Assembly (NCBI RefSeq): GCF_002804065.1
Contig: NZ_CP024955.1
Coordinates: 1-64,000, forward strand
From: Kyrpidia spormannii
Lineage (GTDB): Bacteria; Bacillota; Bacilli; Kyrpidiales; Kyrpidiaceae
Length of the DNA: 64,000 nt
Direction: 5' to 3'
The notes beneath the pieces were generated by a model, which did not search any database, was not told where the DNA came from, and saw only the letters and a program-made list of their open reading frames with translations. Below are positions 33,717-43,388 of this stretch, in pieces; position 1 is the stretch's first letter; every line of letters starts with the position of its first letter. Position numbers and translations under genes: made by a program.

Positions 33717-35711
33717 TTGGCCTATCTCGCACTCTATCGCGAATGGCGGCCACAGTTGTTCGCTGATGTCGTTGGGCAGCCCCATATCGTTCGCACGCTG
33801 CAAAATGCGCTGCGCACCGGGCGGCTGGCCCACGCATATTTGTTTACAGGTCCTCGCGGCACTGGAAAAACCAGCGTTGCCAAGATCCTTGCCAAAGCGG
33901 TGAATTGTGAACAAGGGCCCGGCGAGGAACCGTGCAACCAATGCGATGCCTGCCGCGGCATCATGGACGGTTCGGTGTTGGACGTGGTAGAGATCGACGC
34001 CGCCTCGAATCGGGGCATCGATGAAGTTCGGGAACTTCGGGAACAAGTTCGGTACGCCCCTACCCAAGTGCGTTATAAAGTATATATCATCGACGAAGTC
34101 CACATGTTGACCCCCGAGGCGTTTAATGCGCTGTTGAAGACGCTGGAAGAGCCGCCGGAGCACGTCATCTTTATCTTGGCGACCACAGAACCGCACAAGG
34201 TGCCCGCCACCATTATGTCCCGGTGTCAACGGTTTGCCTTTCAGAGAATCTACGCCGGAGACATGGCGGAGCGGATGAAATCGATCCTGGCCCACAAGGG
34301 GAGGCAGGTCGAAGACAAGGCATTGTGGCTCATTGCCCGGGCGGCTGATGGGGGGCTCCGGGATGCTTTGAGCATGTTAGACCAGGCCCTTTCTTTCAGC
34401 GATGATGTGCTGCGCGAAGGGGATGTGCTGGCCCTTCTCGGCCGCCTGCCCGAGCGGGCTTTGATGCCGGGTGTTGAAGCTCTGGCGGCGGGCCGAACCG
34501 CCGATGTGCTGATATGGGCGAGGGAGCAGCTGGACCATGGTTTCGATGTCGGGCCACTGGTGGCGACACTTTTAGATGCGCTGAGGGACATTCTGTGGAT
34601 GCGAACGGCGCCGGACCATCCTGAGGTTCGGGAGCGGGCCCAGTTTCAGCCGGAATTGAAAGCTTTGGCTGACCGGATGGAACCCGAACGGATTCTGGTT
34701 TGGATGGAAGAGCTAAACGGTCTGCAACAGCAGATGCGTTGGTATGGGCAACCCAGGATGTTGCTGGAGCTCACCTTGGCCAAACTCTGCACCCTTTCCG
34801 GGGAGAATGCCCAGATGGAAACAGGTGGAAGTAGTGCCAGCATAACCGCCGACAAGTCTTTGGCGGCATCAGAGTGGGCTGCTCGGGTAGAGCGATTGGA
34901 ACGACAGGTCGAACGGTTGACCCAGGCCCTGCGACAGAAAGGGGATGTTCCGGGGTCCGTGCCCGCAGACCCCTTGGTGCCTCCCTTCTCTTCTTTGCCC
35001 AGCTTTGCGAAACGCGAAGGCTCACAGGCCGACGCAAGGGACAGGGGAGAACGGGGTTCTCGCGCGCCTTCGGTTTCATCCCCGCCATCCCCGGGTGTAC
35101 CCTCTGCGGTCGGGGATCTCGAACCGGATGGCGGGGATCGGCCAGCCGCCGGGCCACCGGAGACGAGGAGAAATGGGTCAGGTGTCGGGCGCCCTTCGGC
35201 GGGTGAAAGGCCGGAGTCGCCGGGCCCCACGCCTTCGACACAAGGGCAGGCCCAGGGAGCAGCTTGGGAAATGATCCGTCGGCAACTCGATATCCCCGGG
35301 GTTGAACCCGTGCGTGCCCGTTGGCAAGAGGTGCTCGACGAAGTAAAGCGTAAACGCGTGACCACGCAAGCCTGGCTTTTAGATGGGGAGCCGGTGGCCC
35401 GGTCGGGTTCATGGCTGATCGTGGCTTTCAAGAACCAGATCCACCGGGAAACTGTCATGAAACCGATGCACCGCACGGCCATCGAAGAGGTTTTGCAGGC
35501 GCTCTTCAATGAATCCATGCAACTCTATGCGGTGTCGGTTCAAGTGTGGGAACAGGAGTTGGCGGAGAGGGAACAGGCGGCCGGCGTCGTTTCTCGCAGT
35601 TCGGGGAAGGGCGGAGGAACCGGCGGATCGGAAGGCGGAAGTGATGATCCCCTGGCGCAGCTGGCGGCCCTTTTTGGGCAAGATCGAATTGAGATCATCG
35701 GGGAGGAATGA
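33717..35711 (+). CDS. dnaX: DNA polymerase III subunits gamma/tau
   Basis: DnaX is the ATPase of the clamp loader. From TTG 33717 the product is 664 residues: AAA+ with Walker A GPRGTGKT (45-52), a zinc module with Cys64, Cys73, Cys76 and Cys79, [19 protein letters not shown], the SRCQ sensor ([10 protein letters not shown]), then a Pro/Ser/Gly-rich linker (about 400-510) and a tau C-terminal domain. The frame is open 60 bases further up, but the family begins MxYxALYRxWRP, and GAGGTGGGG lies just before TTG. I see no clear slippery run for gamma production. Confidence 0.95.
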   Translation: MAYLALYREWRPQLFADVVGQPHIVRTLQNALRTGRLAHAYLFTGPRGTGKTSVAKILAKAVNCEQGPGEEPCNQCDACRGIMDGSVLDVVEIDAASNRGIDEVRELREQVRYAPTQVRYKVYIIDEVHMLTPEAFNALLKTLEEPPEHVIFILATTEPHKVPATIMSRCQRFAFQRIYAGDMAERMKSILAHKGRQVEDKALWLIARAADGGLRDALSMLDQALSFSDDVLREGDVLALLGRLPERALMPGVEALAAGRTADVLIWAREQLDHGFDVGPLVATLLDALRDILWMRTAPDHPEVRERAQFQPELKALADRMEPERILVWMEELNGLQQQMRWYGQPRMLLELTLAKLCTLSGENAQMETGGSSASITADKSLAASEWAARVERLERQVERLTQALRQKGDVPGSVPADPLVPPFSSLPSFAKREGSQADARDRGERGSRAPSVSSPPSPGVPSAVGDLEPDGGDRPAAGPPETRRNGSGVGRPSAGERPESPGPTPSTQGQAQGAAWEMIRRQLDIPGVEPVRARWQEVLDEVKRKRVTTQAWLLDGEPVARSGSWLIVAFKNQIHRETVMKPMHRTAIEEVLQALFNESMQLYAVSVQVWEQELAEREQAAGVVSRSSGKGGGTGGSEGGSDDPLAQLAALFGQDRIEIIGEE

Positions 35712-35713
35712 GC

Positions 35714-36025
35714 ATGAAAAACATGAACCAATTGATGAAACAGGCAAAGAAGATGCAGGAAGAGATGATGAAAGCTCAGGAGGCTTTAGGGGAAAAGACG
35801 GTGGAGGGATCCGCCGGGGGCGGCGCGGTGACGGTGGTGGCTAACGGACACAAGCAAATTCAGTCGGTGGTCATTCGTCCGGAAGCGGTAGACCCCGATG
35901 ATGTGGAGATGTTGCAGGATCTGGTGCTCACGGCGGTGAATGACGCCTTAAAAAAAGTCGATGATTTGGTGGCGGGGGAACTCAGTAAATACACCCGGGG
36001 GTTCAACATGCCAGGGTTATTCTAA
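35714..36025 (+). CDS. ebfC: YbaB/EbfC family nucleoid-associated protein
   Basis: A 103-residue DNA-binding dimer of the YbaB/EbfC (YaaK) family, found between dnaX and recR in most bacteria. The N-terminus is Met/Lys/Gln-rich ([19 protein letters not shown]) as in homologues, and the core has [17 protein letters not shown] place the start at ATG 35714, seven bases after GGGAGGA; an ATG at 35708 overlapping the dnaX stop is too close to that site. Confidence 0.94.
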   Translation: MKNMNQLMKQAKKMQEEMMKAQEALGEKTVEGSAGGGAVTVVANGHKQIQSVVIRPEAVDPDDVEMLQDLVLTAVNDALKKVDDLVAGELSKYTRGFNMPGLF

Positions 36026-36052
36026 GAGGGTGCGAAGTGCGGTGAAACGACA

Positions 36053-36652
36053 ATGGTGAACTTTCCGGAACCCATCTCGCAGCTCATCGACGGGTTCATG
36101 AAATTGCCGGGAATCGGTCCTAAGACCGCTCAACGCTTGGCTTTTCACGTTCTCCGGATGCCCGACGAAGATGTCCTGCACCTATCCCAGGCCCTGGCGG
36201 CGGTCAAAAAGGACCTCCGGTATTGCCGGATCTGCTGCAACATTACCGATGTCGATCCTTGTACCATTTGTCGAGATGAGTTGCGGGATCACCGGGTGAT
36301 CTGCGTGGTTCAGGATCCCCGGGATGTCGCGGCGATGGAGCGCACCCGGGAATACCATGGGGTATATCACGTGCTTCACGGGGCTATTTCCCCGATGGAA
36401 GGGATTGGCCCCGAGGATATTCGAGTGAAAGAATTACTGGAACGCATGAAGAACGATTTACCGAAAGAGTTGATTCTCGCCACAAACCCCACCGTGGAAG
36501 GGGAAGCGACAGCGATGTTTTTAACTCGGCTGGTCAAACCGCTGGGGGTGAAGGTGACCCGGATCGCCCGGGGGTTACCCATGGGGGGAGATCTCGAGTA
36601 TGCGGACGAGTTGACGCTGTCCCAGGCCCTGGAAGGCCGCCGAGAAATTTAA
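36053..36652 (+). CDS. recR: Recombination protein RecR
   Basis: RecR works with RecF and RecO in gap repair. The 199-residue product has an N-terminal helix-hairpin-helix ([15 protein letters not shown]), a four-cysteine zinc finger (Cys58, 61, 70, 73), a TOPRIM domain from [10 protein letters not shown], and a C-terminal Walker-B-like tail. Full length for the family. Ribosome site is weak (GGTGA), consistent with an operon with dnaX and ebfC. RecF is encoded at 2926-4038. Confidence 0.97.
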   Translation: MVNFPEPISQLIDGFMKLPGIGPKTAQRLAFHVLRMPDEDVLHLSQALAAVKKDLRYCRICCNITDVDPCTICRDELRDHRVICVVQDPRDVAAMERTREYHGVYHVLHGAISPMEGIGPEDIRVKELLERMKNDLPKELILATNPTVEGEATAMFLTRLVKPLGVKVTRIARGLPMGGDLEYADELTLSQALEGRREI

Positions 36653-36751
36653 GCCCACAGTCATAGGAACCGCACGCGGCTTCTATACATCCTTAGTGAG
36701 GACAGGCCAGCGCATTCGATATGAGTGTGGTGGCCGGCGGGAGGGGATGGG

Positions 36752-37093
36752 ATGAAGCCGATTTTGCGGTGGGCCCAGTGTAAAAGGCGGACCCGGGAGG
36801 GGAATGATGCGGAACGGGAGCGGGCGGAACTTCTTCTAGAGATTCGGCGGACCCGGGACGAATGGATGAGAGCCCAGCATTTGTTGGATAATGTGGTCGA
36901 GCCCGAGTTGATCGACCACGCTATCTACGCCGTTCAGGCCGCTCAACGCAAGTACGAATATTTGATGAAGGTTGCCCGAAAACAACACCTCTCCGTGCCG
37001 CCGGAAGAAGGTCTGGTCCGGGGTGCCGCCCGGACCTCGTCGGCGGATTTCCAGGGACATGACGGGGTGACGGCCCGCTCCAAAGGCCGGTAA
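36752..37093 (+). CDS. yaaL: YaaL family protein (DUF2508)
   Basis: A 113-residue hydrophilic protein of the YaaL/DUF2508 family: the segment RTRDEWMRAQHLLDNVVEPE and later YAVQAAQRKYEYLM match the family core, and location right after recR fits. Function is unknown. ATG 36752 follows GGGAGGGG. The C-terminal 30 residues are low in complexity and not conserved in my recollection. In B. subtilis bofA follows; here an RluD-type gene does. Confidence 0.85.
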   Translation: MKPILRWAQCKRRTREGNDAERERAELLLEIRRTRDEWMRAQHLLDNVVEPELIDHAIYAVQAAQRKYEYLMKVARKQHLSVPPEEGLVRGAARTSSADFQGHDGVTARSKGR

Positions 37094-37109
37094 GGGAGGC
37101 GTGTCGCCC

Positions 37110-38078
37110 ATGGTGGAGTATCCCATCACCCGGGCTGAGAATGGGAAAAAATTGCATCGGTTTTTGCGTCAAAATTTACCAGGATTGCCGCTCAGCGGGG
37201 TGTACAAATGGATCCGGGTGGGCCGGGTGAAGGTGAACCGGAAAAAAGGCAAACCGGATTTGGTGCTTCACGAGGGCGACACCGTCCAACTGTTTGTATC
37301 CGACGAGGAGTACGCCGCCTTGCGGCGCCGGGGGCCGAAGTTTCAGGGCGTTCCCCGGACCTTCGAGATCCTGTATGAAGACGGCGATCTTCTGGTTGTG
37401 AATAAGCCCGCGGGACTGCTGACCCATCCGGATCGGCAGGAGCACCGGGATACGTTGATCAATCGGGTCCTGGCTTACCTTTATGATAAAGGCGAATGGG
37501 ACGGGCGGGCTTTCGCACCGGCGGCGGCGAACCGACTGGACCGCAATACCAGCGGAATCGTGTTGATCGGTAAACATGCCCAGGCCCTGAGAGAACTCGC
37601 CGATGAAATTCGCGGGCGCCGGGTGGACAAACGTTATTTGGCTTTGGTCCACGGCCGTATTGAGACCCCGGGTACGCTGAAACAAGCGTTGATTCGAGAT
37701 CATGAGAAAAACCGAACGCGCCTGGCCAGGGAAAGGCGCGGACGGCACGGCGTGGCACCGGAGACCTTGGAAGCCGAAACCCGGTACCGCCCGCTGGCCG
37801 TGGCGGAGAGGTTGACGCTTTTGGACATTACATTGCTGAGCGGGCGGACGCATCAGATTCGAGCTCATCTCGCTGGAGTGGGTCATCCCTTGGTCGGGGA
37901 CATCAAATATGGAGGAAAACCTTTACGGGGCTTGCGGCATCAGTTCCTGCATGCCTACGCATTGACTCTTGCCGATGGGCGGAGGTTCGTGGCCCCGCTG
38001 CCCGCGGAGTTACGAAAGTTGCTGGAGTCCTTTGGGCTTCCCACAGATCTTCCGGCCGAGACTTCGACGTCCACGTGA
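37110..38078 (+). CDS. RluA/RluD family pseudouridine synthase
   Basis: A 322-residue RNA pseudouridine synthase with an N-terminal S4 domain (about 12-75) and a catalytic domain with Asp144 in NRLDRNTSGIVLIGK. The later motifs LLSGRTHQIRAHLA and VGDIKYGG are present. Target (23S rRNA or tRNA) is not predictable. ATG 37110 lies 10 bases after GGGAGG; GTG 37101 is in frame but too close to that site. It is an insertion relative to the B. subtilis order, between yaaL and fabH/bofA. Confidence 0.92.
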   Translation: MVEYPITRAENGKKLHRFLRQNLPGLPLSGVYKWIRVGRVKVNRKKGKPDLVLHEGDTVQLFVSDEEYAALRRRGPKFQGVPRTFEILYEDGDLLVVNKPAGLLTHPDRQEHRDTLINRVLAYLYDKGEWDGRAFAPAAANRLDRNTSGIVLIGKHAQALRELADEIRGRRVDKRYLALVHGRIETPGTLKQALIRDHEKNRTRLARERRGRHGVAPETLEAETRYRPLAVAERLTLLDITLLSGRTHQIRAHLAGVGHPLVGDIKYGGKPLRGLRHQFLHAYALTLADGRRFVAPLPAELRKLLESFGLPTDLPAETSTST

Positions 38079-38161
38079 CCATCCCCGCTCAAAAAAAGCA
38101 CCCGGCGAACCGAGTGAGGCGGTTTCACCGATCGGGGACCGGGAATTTTTATGGGCTGAAC

Positions 38162-38189
38162 TTGACACCAGGTCATAAAACTCTACAAT
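38162..38189 (+). promoter_or_regulatory. Sigma-A promoter for fabH
   Basis: A perfect TTGACA (38162-38167) and TACAAT (38184-38189) are spaced by 16 bases. I see no FapR-type palindrome around it. Confidence 0.78.
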
Positions 38190-38221
38190 AAGAGCCATGA
38201 ACGATCAAAGGGGGAGTCCGT

Positions 38222-39196
38222 ATGCGGCGAGCGGGGATTGTTGGCCTGGGGATGTACGTGCCTCCGAAGGTGCTCACGAACCGGGATCTTGAGCGCATGG
38301 TGGATACATCGGATGAGTGGATCCGGCAGCGAACCGGGATTGAAGAGCGGCACATTGCTGACCCCGGTGTGGGCAGTTCGGACCTCGGAGTACAAGCCGC
38401 CCGGGCGGCCTTGGCGGACGCTGGCTGCGGTCCCGAGGATTTGGATCTGATCCTGGTGGCCACCACCACTCCAGATCAGCCATTTCCGACTACGGCGGTG
38501 ATGGTGCAAAAGGGCCTCGAAGCCTGGCAAGCGGGGGCAGTGGACGTCGGGGCCACGTGTTCGGGGTTTATTTATGGGCTTTCCTTGGCCACCTCCATGG
38601 TGGAGTCGGGACGGATGAACAAGGTGCTCGTCATTGGGGCGGAGACGCTATCGCGAATCACCAATTGGAAAGATCGCGCGACGTGTGTACTGTTTGGAGA
38701 CGGGGCTGGAGCTGCGGTGGTGGGGGAAGTTTCTCAAGGAGGGATTCAGGCTTTTGAACTGGGTGCCGACGCTCGGGGTACAGAATTTCTGAACGTTTGG
38801 GTTGGAGGATTTAAGAAACCGGTCACTGCGGAGCTGTTGGAGTCTTCAGACCGTTATATCAACATGACCGGACGGGAAGTTTTCAAGTTTGCGGTGCGGA
38901 CGATGGAAGAATCGGTTCGCCGGGTTGCGGACCGGGCGTGGGGAGGTTTAGAGGTTGACCTGTTGGTGCCTCACCAGGCCAATGCACGGATTATCGAGGC
39001 GGTGGGGCAGCGTCTCGGATTGGCCGACAAGGCTTGGATCAATATCCAGCATTACGGCAATACGTCGGCGGCATCAATTCCCATGGCTCTCACTGAAGCT
39101 CGGGATGCAGGGCGCCTGAGCCCAGGTACTCGGGTGGCGATTACCGCCTTCGGAGGGGGATTCACCTACGCCAGTGCCGCGTTGGAATGGGTCTAA
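38222..39196 (+). CDS. fabH: 3-oxoacyl-ACP synthase III
   Basis: FabH starts fatty acid synthesis by condensing acyl-CoA with malonyl-ACP and sets iso/anteiso branching. The 324-residue thiolase-fold product has the Cys-His-Asn triad: Cys113 in ATCSGF, His in VPHQANARI and Asn in YGNTSAASIP. The CoA-entry segment DEWIRQRTGIEERH is typical. AAAGGGGGAG precedes the ATG, and it has its own promoter. No other fab gene lies near, so it is separate from the usual fab cluster. Confidence 0.96.
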   Translation: MRRAGIVGLGMYVPPKVLTNRDLERMVDTSDEWIRQRTGIEERHIADPGVGSSDLGVQAARAALADAGCGPEDLDLILVATTTPDQPFPTTAVMVQKGLEAWQAGAVDVGATCSGFIYGLSLATSMVESGRMNKVLVIGAETLSRITNWKDRATCVLFGDGAGAAVVGEVSQGGIQAFELGADARGTEFLNVWVGGFKKPVTAELLESSDRYINMTGREVFKFAVRTMEESVRRVADRAWGGLEVDLLVPHQANARIIEAVGQRLGLADKAWINIQHYGNTSAASIPMALTEARDAGRLSPGTRVAITAFGGGFTYASAALEWV

Positions 39197-39258
39197 GCTG
39201 GTCCACCCCGGCATAGGATGGTGCTGATACCACTGTCCCGGGGCAAGGAGGACCGACC

Positions 39259-39528
39259 ATGGGAAAGATTGATCTCCTGGCGGCGTTATGCGCAGCCGGT
39301 TTGGCCATCGCCCTGCTGGCGTATGTGATCCGCAACCCCCTGCGGTTCTTAGGCCGGTTTGTCCGTGGATTGGTGGTCGGCGGGGCCGTGATCTGGGCGG
39401 CCAATTGGCTGGGGCAAGCCCATCAGTTTCACGTACCCTGGAACCCGATCACTGCCGCCATTCTAGGATTGTTCGGCCTGCCAGGGGCTTTGGCGCTTCT
39501 CTGGCTGCGCTGGTGGCTTCCGGTGTGA
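39259..39528 (+). CDS. bofA: Pro-sigma-K processing inhibitor BofA
   Basis: BofA sits in the outer forespore membrane with SpoIVFA and holds the SpoIVFB protease inactive until sigma-K is needed. The 89-residue product has two membrane segments and the family C-terminus: FHVPWNPITAAILGLFGLPG, close to HVPxNxITAxxxGxLGxPG of B. subtilis. AAGGAGG precedes the ATG. In B. subtilis it follows yaaL directly; here rluD-type and fabH genes separate them. Confidence 0.88.
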   Translation: MGKIDLLAALCAAGLAIALLAYVIRNPLRFLGRFVRGLVVGGAVIWAANWLGQAHQFHVPWNPITAAILGLFGLPGALALLWLRWWLPV

Positions 39529-39581
39529 CGGCGGCGCCCGGCGGTGGGGCCGCCTTCCTGACGGAAGCACCGATACGGTCG

Positions 39582-39609
39582 GGAAAACCCCGGGGATGGG
39601 AGTCCCCGG
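39582..39609 (-). terminator. Terminator of the malic enzyme gene
   Basis: CCGGGGA (39590-39596) and TCCCCGG (39603-39609) form a seven-base stem that on the minus strand is followed by GGTTTTCCC. It begins two bases after the malic enzyme stop. Confidence 0.6.
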
Positions 39610-39611
39610 TG

Positions 39612-41039
39612 TCAGACCTCAAGAAGGTCCCGCCTCTCCCGGCGAGCGACGCCCGTTCGGAACGCCGCTTCGATCACCGCCCGGCTGACTGCTTTAGCCA
39701 CTTTCTTATTAAAAACACTGGGGACGATGTACGTTTCACTCAGTTCATCTTCACCCACCACCGATGCGATGGCCTCGGCGGCAGCCAGCTTCATATCTTC
39801 GTTGATCTCTCTGGCCCGGCAATCGAGAGCCCCCCGGAAGATACCGGGGAAACACAGGACGTTGTTAATCTGGTTGGGATAATCGGACCGTCCGGTGGCC
39901 ATGACGCGAACGTAGGGTTCGGCGTCCTCGGGACTGATTTCCGGCACGGGATTCGCCATGGCGAACACAATGGGATCCTTCGCCATCCGCTTGACATCTT
40001 CCACCCGGAGGATCCCCGGCGCTGATACGCCGATGAATACATCCGCCCCTTCGATCACGTCAGACAGGGAGCCGCGTAGCCCCTCCGGGTTCGTTTCTTC
40101 GGCGTACCATTGCCACACCGGATTGTCGTATTGTTCCCCTCTTACCAGGGCGCCGCTACGGTCGACGCCAATGATGTTGCGGACCCCGGCGTGCAACAAA
40201 ATCTTGGTGCAGGCCACCCCCGCCGCGCCGATGCCTACCACCACTACTTTTAAATCTTCCAATCGCTTTCCAACCACTTTACACGCATTCAACAGGCCAG
40301 CCAACAAAACGACGGCGGTCCCGTGTTGATCATCGTGAAACACTGGGATATCCAGGCGCTCGCGAAGACGATCTTCGATATAAAAACATCTTGGCGAGGC
40401 GATGTCCTCCAGATTTATGCCTCCAAAAGCCGGCGCCATACTGGTGACGATGTCCACGATGGCATCTGGATCTTTATTATCCAAGCAGATGGGAAACGCA
40501 TCAACCCCGGCAAACTGTTTGAATAACATGGCCTTCCCTTCCATCACTGGAAGAGCGGCTGAAGCACCGATGTCTCCAAGCCCGAGAACCGCCGTTCCGT
40601 CACTCACCACCGCCACGGTGTTTCGCTTAATTGTGAGCTGGAACACCTTCGACGGGTCTTCCCGGATCGCTTCACACACCCGGGCCACGCCCGGGGTGTA
40701 CACCATGGAAAGATCATCGCGATTCTTGACCGGCACCCGTGGGTGGACCTCGATTTTGCCGCCCAGATGCATGAGAAACGTGCGATCGGATACGTTGATC
40801 ACCTTGACCCCTGGCAGAGCTGCCAGGGCGGCCACCAGCTTCTTTCCGTGCGCTTGATCGTAAACGTTGACAGTGATGTCCCGGACGACAGTCTCTTTGC
40901 CCGCGCTGATCAAGTCGACGGCAATGATGTCGCCGCCCGCTTCGCCAATGGTGGAGGCGAGGCGGCCAAAGGTTGCCGTGGAGTTCTGAAGTTCCAGGCG
41001 GAGAATCAGGCTGAGCCCGGCTGTGGGCTGAACGGCCAC
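39612..41039 (-). CDS. NAD(P)-dependent malic enzyme with N-terminal ACT domain
   Basis: Decarboxylates malate to pyruvate with NAD(P) reduction. The 475-residue protein has an N-terminal ACT domain (about 8-85), likely an amino-acid or allosteric binding module, then the short-type malic enzyme: VYTPGVARVCEAI (catalytic Tyr region), MEGKAMLFKQFAGVDAFP (catalytic Lys), FHDDQHGTAVV (metal-binding Asp pair) and the NAD fold VVVVGIGAAGVACTKI. The start is GTG with AGGAGG nine bases upstream. It interrupts the plus-strand array between bofA and the decarboxylase. Confidence 0.93.
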   Translation of the reverse strand: MAVQPTAGLSLILRLELQNSTATFGRLASTIGEAGGDIIAVDLISAGKETVVRDITVNVYDQAHGKKLVAALAALPGVKVINVSDRTFLMHLGGKIEVHPRVPVKNRDDLSMVYTPGVARVCEAIREDPSKVFQLTIKRNTVAVVSDGTAVLGLGDIGASAALPVMEGKAMLFKQFAGVDAFPICLDNKDPDAIVDIVTSMAPAFGGINLEDIASPRCFYIEDRLRERLDIPVFHDDQHGTAVVLLAGLLNACKVVGKRLEDLKVVVVGIGAAGVACTKILLHAGVRNIIGVDRSGALVRGEQYDNPVWQWYAEETNPEGLRGSLSDVIEGADVFIGVSAPGILRVEDVKRMAKDPIVFAMANPVPEISPEDAEPYVRVMATGRSDYPNQINNVLCFPGIFRGALDCRAREINEDMKLAAAEAIASVVGEDELSETYIVPSVFNKKVAKAVSRAVIEAAFRTGVARRERRDLLEV

Positions 41040-41249
41040 AGAAGAAGACCTCCTTTGGGATCGGGCAAACCCGAAATGATCTTCAATCGATCCATCGTAA
41101 ATATGGCTAAAGAATGTCTTTAATTATAGCACTCGGACGGGCTCTGACAACTTGCCCGGGGGCGGCGGGAGCCCGTGGGAGTCGTGCGAAGGGTGCAGGG
41201 ATTGTTTATAATGAAGGCGACTTTAACGGGTTCGGGATGGAGTGATCGA

Positions 41250-42749
41250 ATGCCGACACCGCTTTGGGAAGCGCTTGTTCGACATGTGGCGGCAAGGCCG
41301 GTACCGTGGCACGTTCCCGGACACAAGATGGGTCGGGGCGCGCCGCCGGACCTCATCCGGTGGCTGGGCGCGGGGCTTAAGCTGGATTTGACTGAACTTC
41401 CCGGGTTGGACGATTTGCACCAGCCGGAAGGTCCCATTGCCGAAGCCCAGGTCTTGGTTGCTCAAACGTTTGGGGCGGACGAGAGCTTTTTCCTCGTCGG
41501 AGGGAGTACGGTCGGGAACATCGCCATGCTTCTGGCCACCTGTGAACCCGGGGAGACGGTGCTGATTGCCCGGAATGTGCACCGCTCGGTGATCTCGGGG
41601 TTGATGTTGGCAGGGGCATCGGCGCTAGTGGTGGCTCCCGACTGGGAGTATGACCTGGGTGTGCCAGGGGGCATAAGGGTAGAAACGGTGGCGCGCATCC
41701 TCGGGGCGCATCCCGAAATTCGGACAGTGCTGGTGACGAGTCCGACTTATCACGGCGTGTGTAGTGATCTGGCTTCCTTGGCCGAGGAGGTACACCGCCG
41801 GGGAGGGCTATTGTTGGTAGACGAGGCTCACGGAGGGCATTTTCCCTTTGTCCAGGGAAGTCCGCCTGGCGCCCTGGCTTCGGGGGCGGACGCGGTTGTG
41901 CAAAGTTGGCATAAGACGATGGGATCGTTGACCCAGTCGGCGGTGTTGCACCTGCGCGGCAATCGGGTGGACCGTCAGCGGATACGAGAGTCCCTGGCGA
42001 CGGTTCAATCTTCCAGCCCTTCCTACCTGCTGATGGCTTCCTTGGATCTGGCTCGACAGTGGATGCAAGATGAAGGCGGGAGGCGCCTTGACTCCGTGGT
42101 TCAGACACTGGCTCAAGTTCGGGAAGAATTGGATGCTGTTCCTGGGGTTGACGTGTTGACTGCCGAGAGGGCCCGTCGGGCGGGAGGAGTTGGCCTGGAT
42201 CCCGCCCGCTTGACCTTGGGGGTCGTTGGGTCTCGAGGGACAGGGATCGAGTGGGGAGAGGCCCTCCGGCGGCGGGGGATCTGGCCGGAATTGGAGGAAC
42301 CGACCGCGGTGACCTTTGTTGCCGGACCGGGGGACGACAGCCGGATCATCGGCCGGCTTGTCAAAGGCCTGCAAGACGTGGCCATGGAGATCGGCGGGGG
42401 TGGGGAACCCGCCGAGGGCCGGCGGGGTTCACGGGTCTTCCCGGGCACGGAGGCAGCCGAGTGGGCGGCCCTTCTGCAGGAACTGTGGCACAATGAAGAA
42501 GGGCAGGACCTCATCAGGCCCCGACTGGCCCGGAAAGTCCGATGGGTTCCCCTGGGGAAAGCTTTGGGGCTGCAGGCCGCCCGGGCCGTGATTCCTTACC
42601 CGCCCGGCATTCCCATGCTCCTGCCCGGGGAGCGGATCCGCCCTCTTCACAATGAACTGATCCGAATGGGGCGGTCCATGGGGGTTCGCTTGGTCGGCAT
42701 GCCTTCCGATGAGGAAGTGGTGGCGGTGACGGAGGAGGGGCGGGAGTGA
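41250..42749 (+). CDS. YaaO-like Orn/Lys/Arg decarboxylase family protein
   Basis: A 499-residue fold-type I PLP enzyme of the Orn/Lys/Arg decarboxylase group, in the place of yaaO before tmk in B. subtilis. Markers are VPGHKMGRG near the N-terminus, GGSTVGNIAM, VDEAHGGHFPF, and the PLP lysine in SWHKTMGSLTQSA. The C-terminal domain has IPYPPGIPMLLPGE. True substrate of YaaO proteins is not settled; arginine or lysine is the family precedent. ATG 41250 has GGAGTGATC upstream; an upstream ATG at 41211 is in frame but unsupported. Confidence 0.9.
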   Translation: MPTPLWEALVRHVAARPVPWHVPGHKMGRGAPPDLIRWLGAGLKLDLTELPGLDDLHQPEGPIAEAQVLVAQTFGADESFFLVGGSTVGNIAMLLATCEPGETVLIARNVHRSVISGLMLAGASALVVAPDWEYDLGVPGGIRVETVARILGAHPEIRTVLVTSPTYHGVCSDLASLAEEVHRRGGLLLVDEAHGGHFPFVQGSPPGALASGADAVVQSWHKTMGSLTQSAVLHLRGNRVDRQRIRESLATVQSSSPSYLLMASLDLARQWMQDEGGRRLDSVVQTLAQVREELDAVPGVDVLTAERARRAGGVGLDPARLTLGVVGSRGTGIEWGEALRRRGIWPELEEPTAVTFVAGPGDDSRIIGRLVKGLQDVAMEIGGGGEPAEGRRGSRVFPGTEAAEWAALLQELWHNEEGQDLIRPRLARKVRWVPLGKALGLQAARAVIPYPPGIPMLLPGERIRPLHNELIRMGRSMGVRLVGMPSDEEVVAVTEEGRE

Positions 42750-43375
42750 CAGGGGTATTTATCACCTTTGAAGGGCCGGACGGGGCGGGAAAATCCACTC
42801 AGGTCACTCTGTTGGCGAGTCGTCTCCAAGAAGTTCGCATACGTTGTATCACCACCCGGGAACCGGGGGGTACACCGATCAGTGACAAGATCCGGGGCAT
42901 TCTGCTCGACCCCCATCACCGGGACATGATCCCTCGTACCGAGGCGTTGCTCTATGCCGCTTCCAGGGCCCAGTTGGTCGGCGAATTCATCCGCCCACAC
43001 TTGGAAAGCGGGGCCGTGGTGATCTGTGATCGTTATGTGGATGCGAGCTTGGCGTACCAAGGGGCGCTGGGACTGGATCGGGAAGAACTGGCTCGCCTCA
43101 ATCACTGGGCCACCGAAGGGCTCGAACCCATGCGAACCTATCTGATCGATGTTCCGGCAGAGGTGGGATTGGACCGGGTGAGGGCGCGGCACTCTGTGTA
43201 CGGTGTCATGGACCGCATTGAGGAACGGAGCATCGAGTACCATGAAGCGGTCCGCAGATGGTTTCTTGGGCAAGCCCAAATATCTCCGCGCTACCGAGTG
43301 ATCGATGGCACGTTGCCGCCGGAGATGGTGGCGGAAGCGATCTGGCGAGATGTCAAGATCCTCTTGAATCTTTGA
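42746..43375 (+). CDS. tmk: Thymidylate kinase
   Basis: Phosphorylates dTMP to dTDP. The 209-residue product has the P-loop FEGPDGAGKST (about 8-18), the DR(Y/x) motif in VICDRYVDASLAYQGA, and TREPGGTPISD. GTG 42746 overlaps the decarboxylase stop (GTGA) with GGAGGGGCGGG upstream, so translation is coupled. It starts the tmk-darA-yaaR-holB-ricT-yabA-rsmI run. Confidence 0.97.
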   Translation: MTGVFITFEGPDGAGKSTQVTLLASRLQEVRIRCITTREPGGTPISDKIRGILLDPHHRDMIPRTEALLYAASRAQLVGEFIRPHLESGAVVICDRYVDASLAYQGALGLDREELARLNHWATEGLEPMRTYLIDVPAEVGLDRVRARHSVYGVMDRIEERSIEYHEAVRRWFLGQAQISPRYRVIDGTLPPEMVAEAIWRDVKILLNL

Positions 43376-43388
43376 GGAGGTGACACCC

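Noticed and set aside
34646..35518. Minus-strand frame of 290 codons inside dnaX
   Set aside because: Antisense to the dnaX linker and tau domain, rich in Ser/Pro/Arg, no ribosome site.
38079..38161. Possible terminator between the RluD-type gene and fabH
   Set aside because: Partial complementarity only, with mismatches and no clean stem ahead of the T run.
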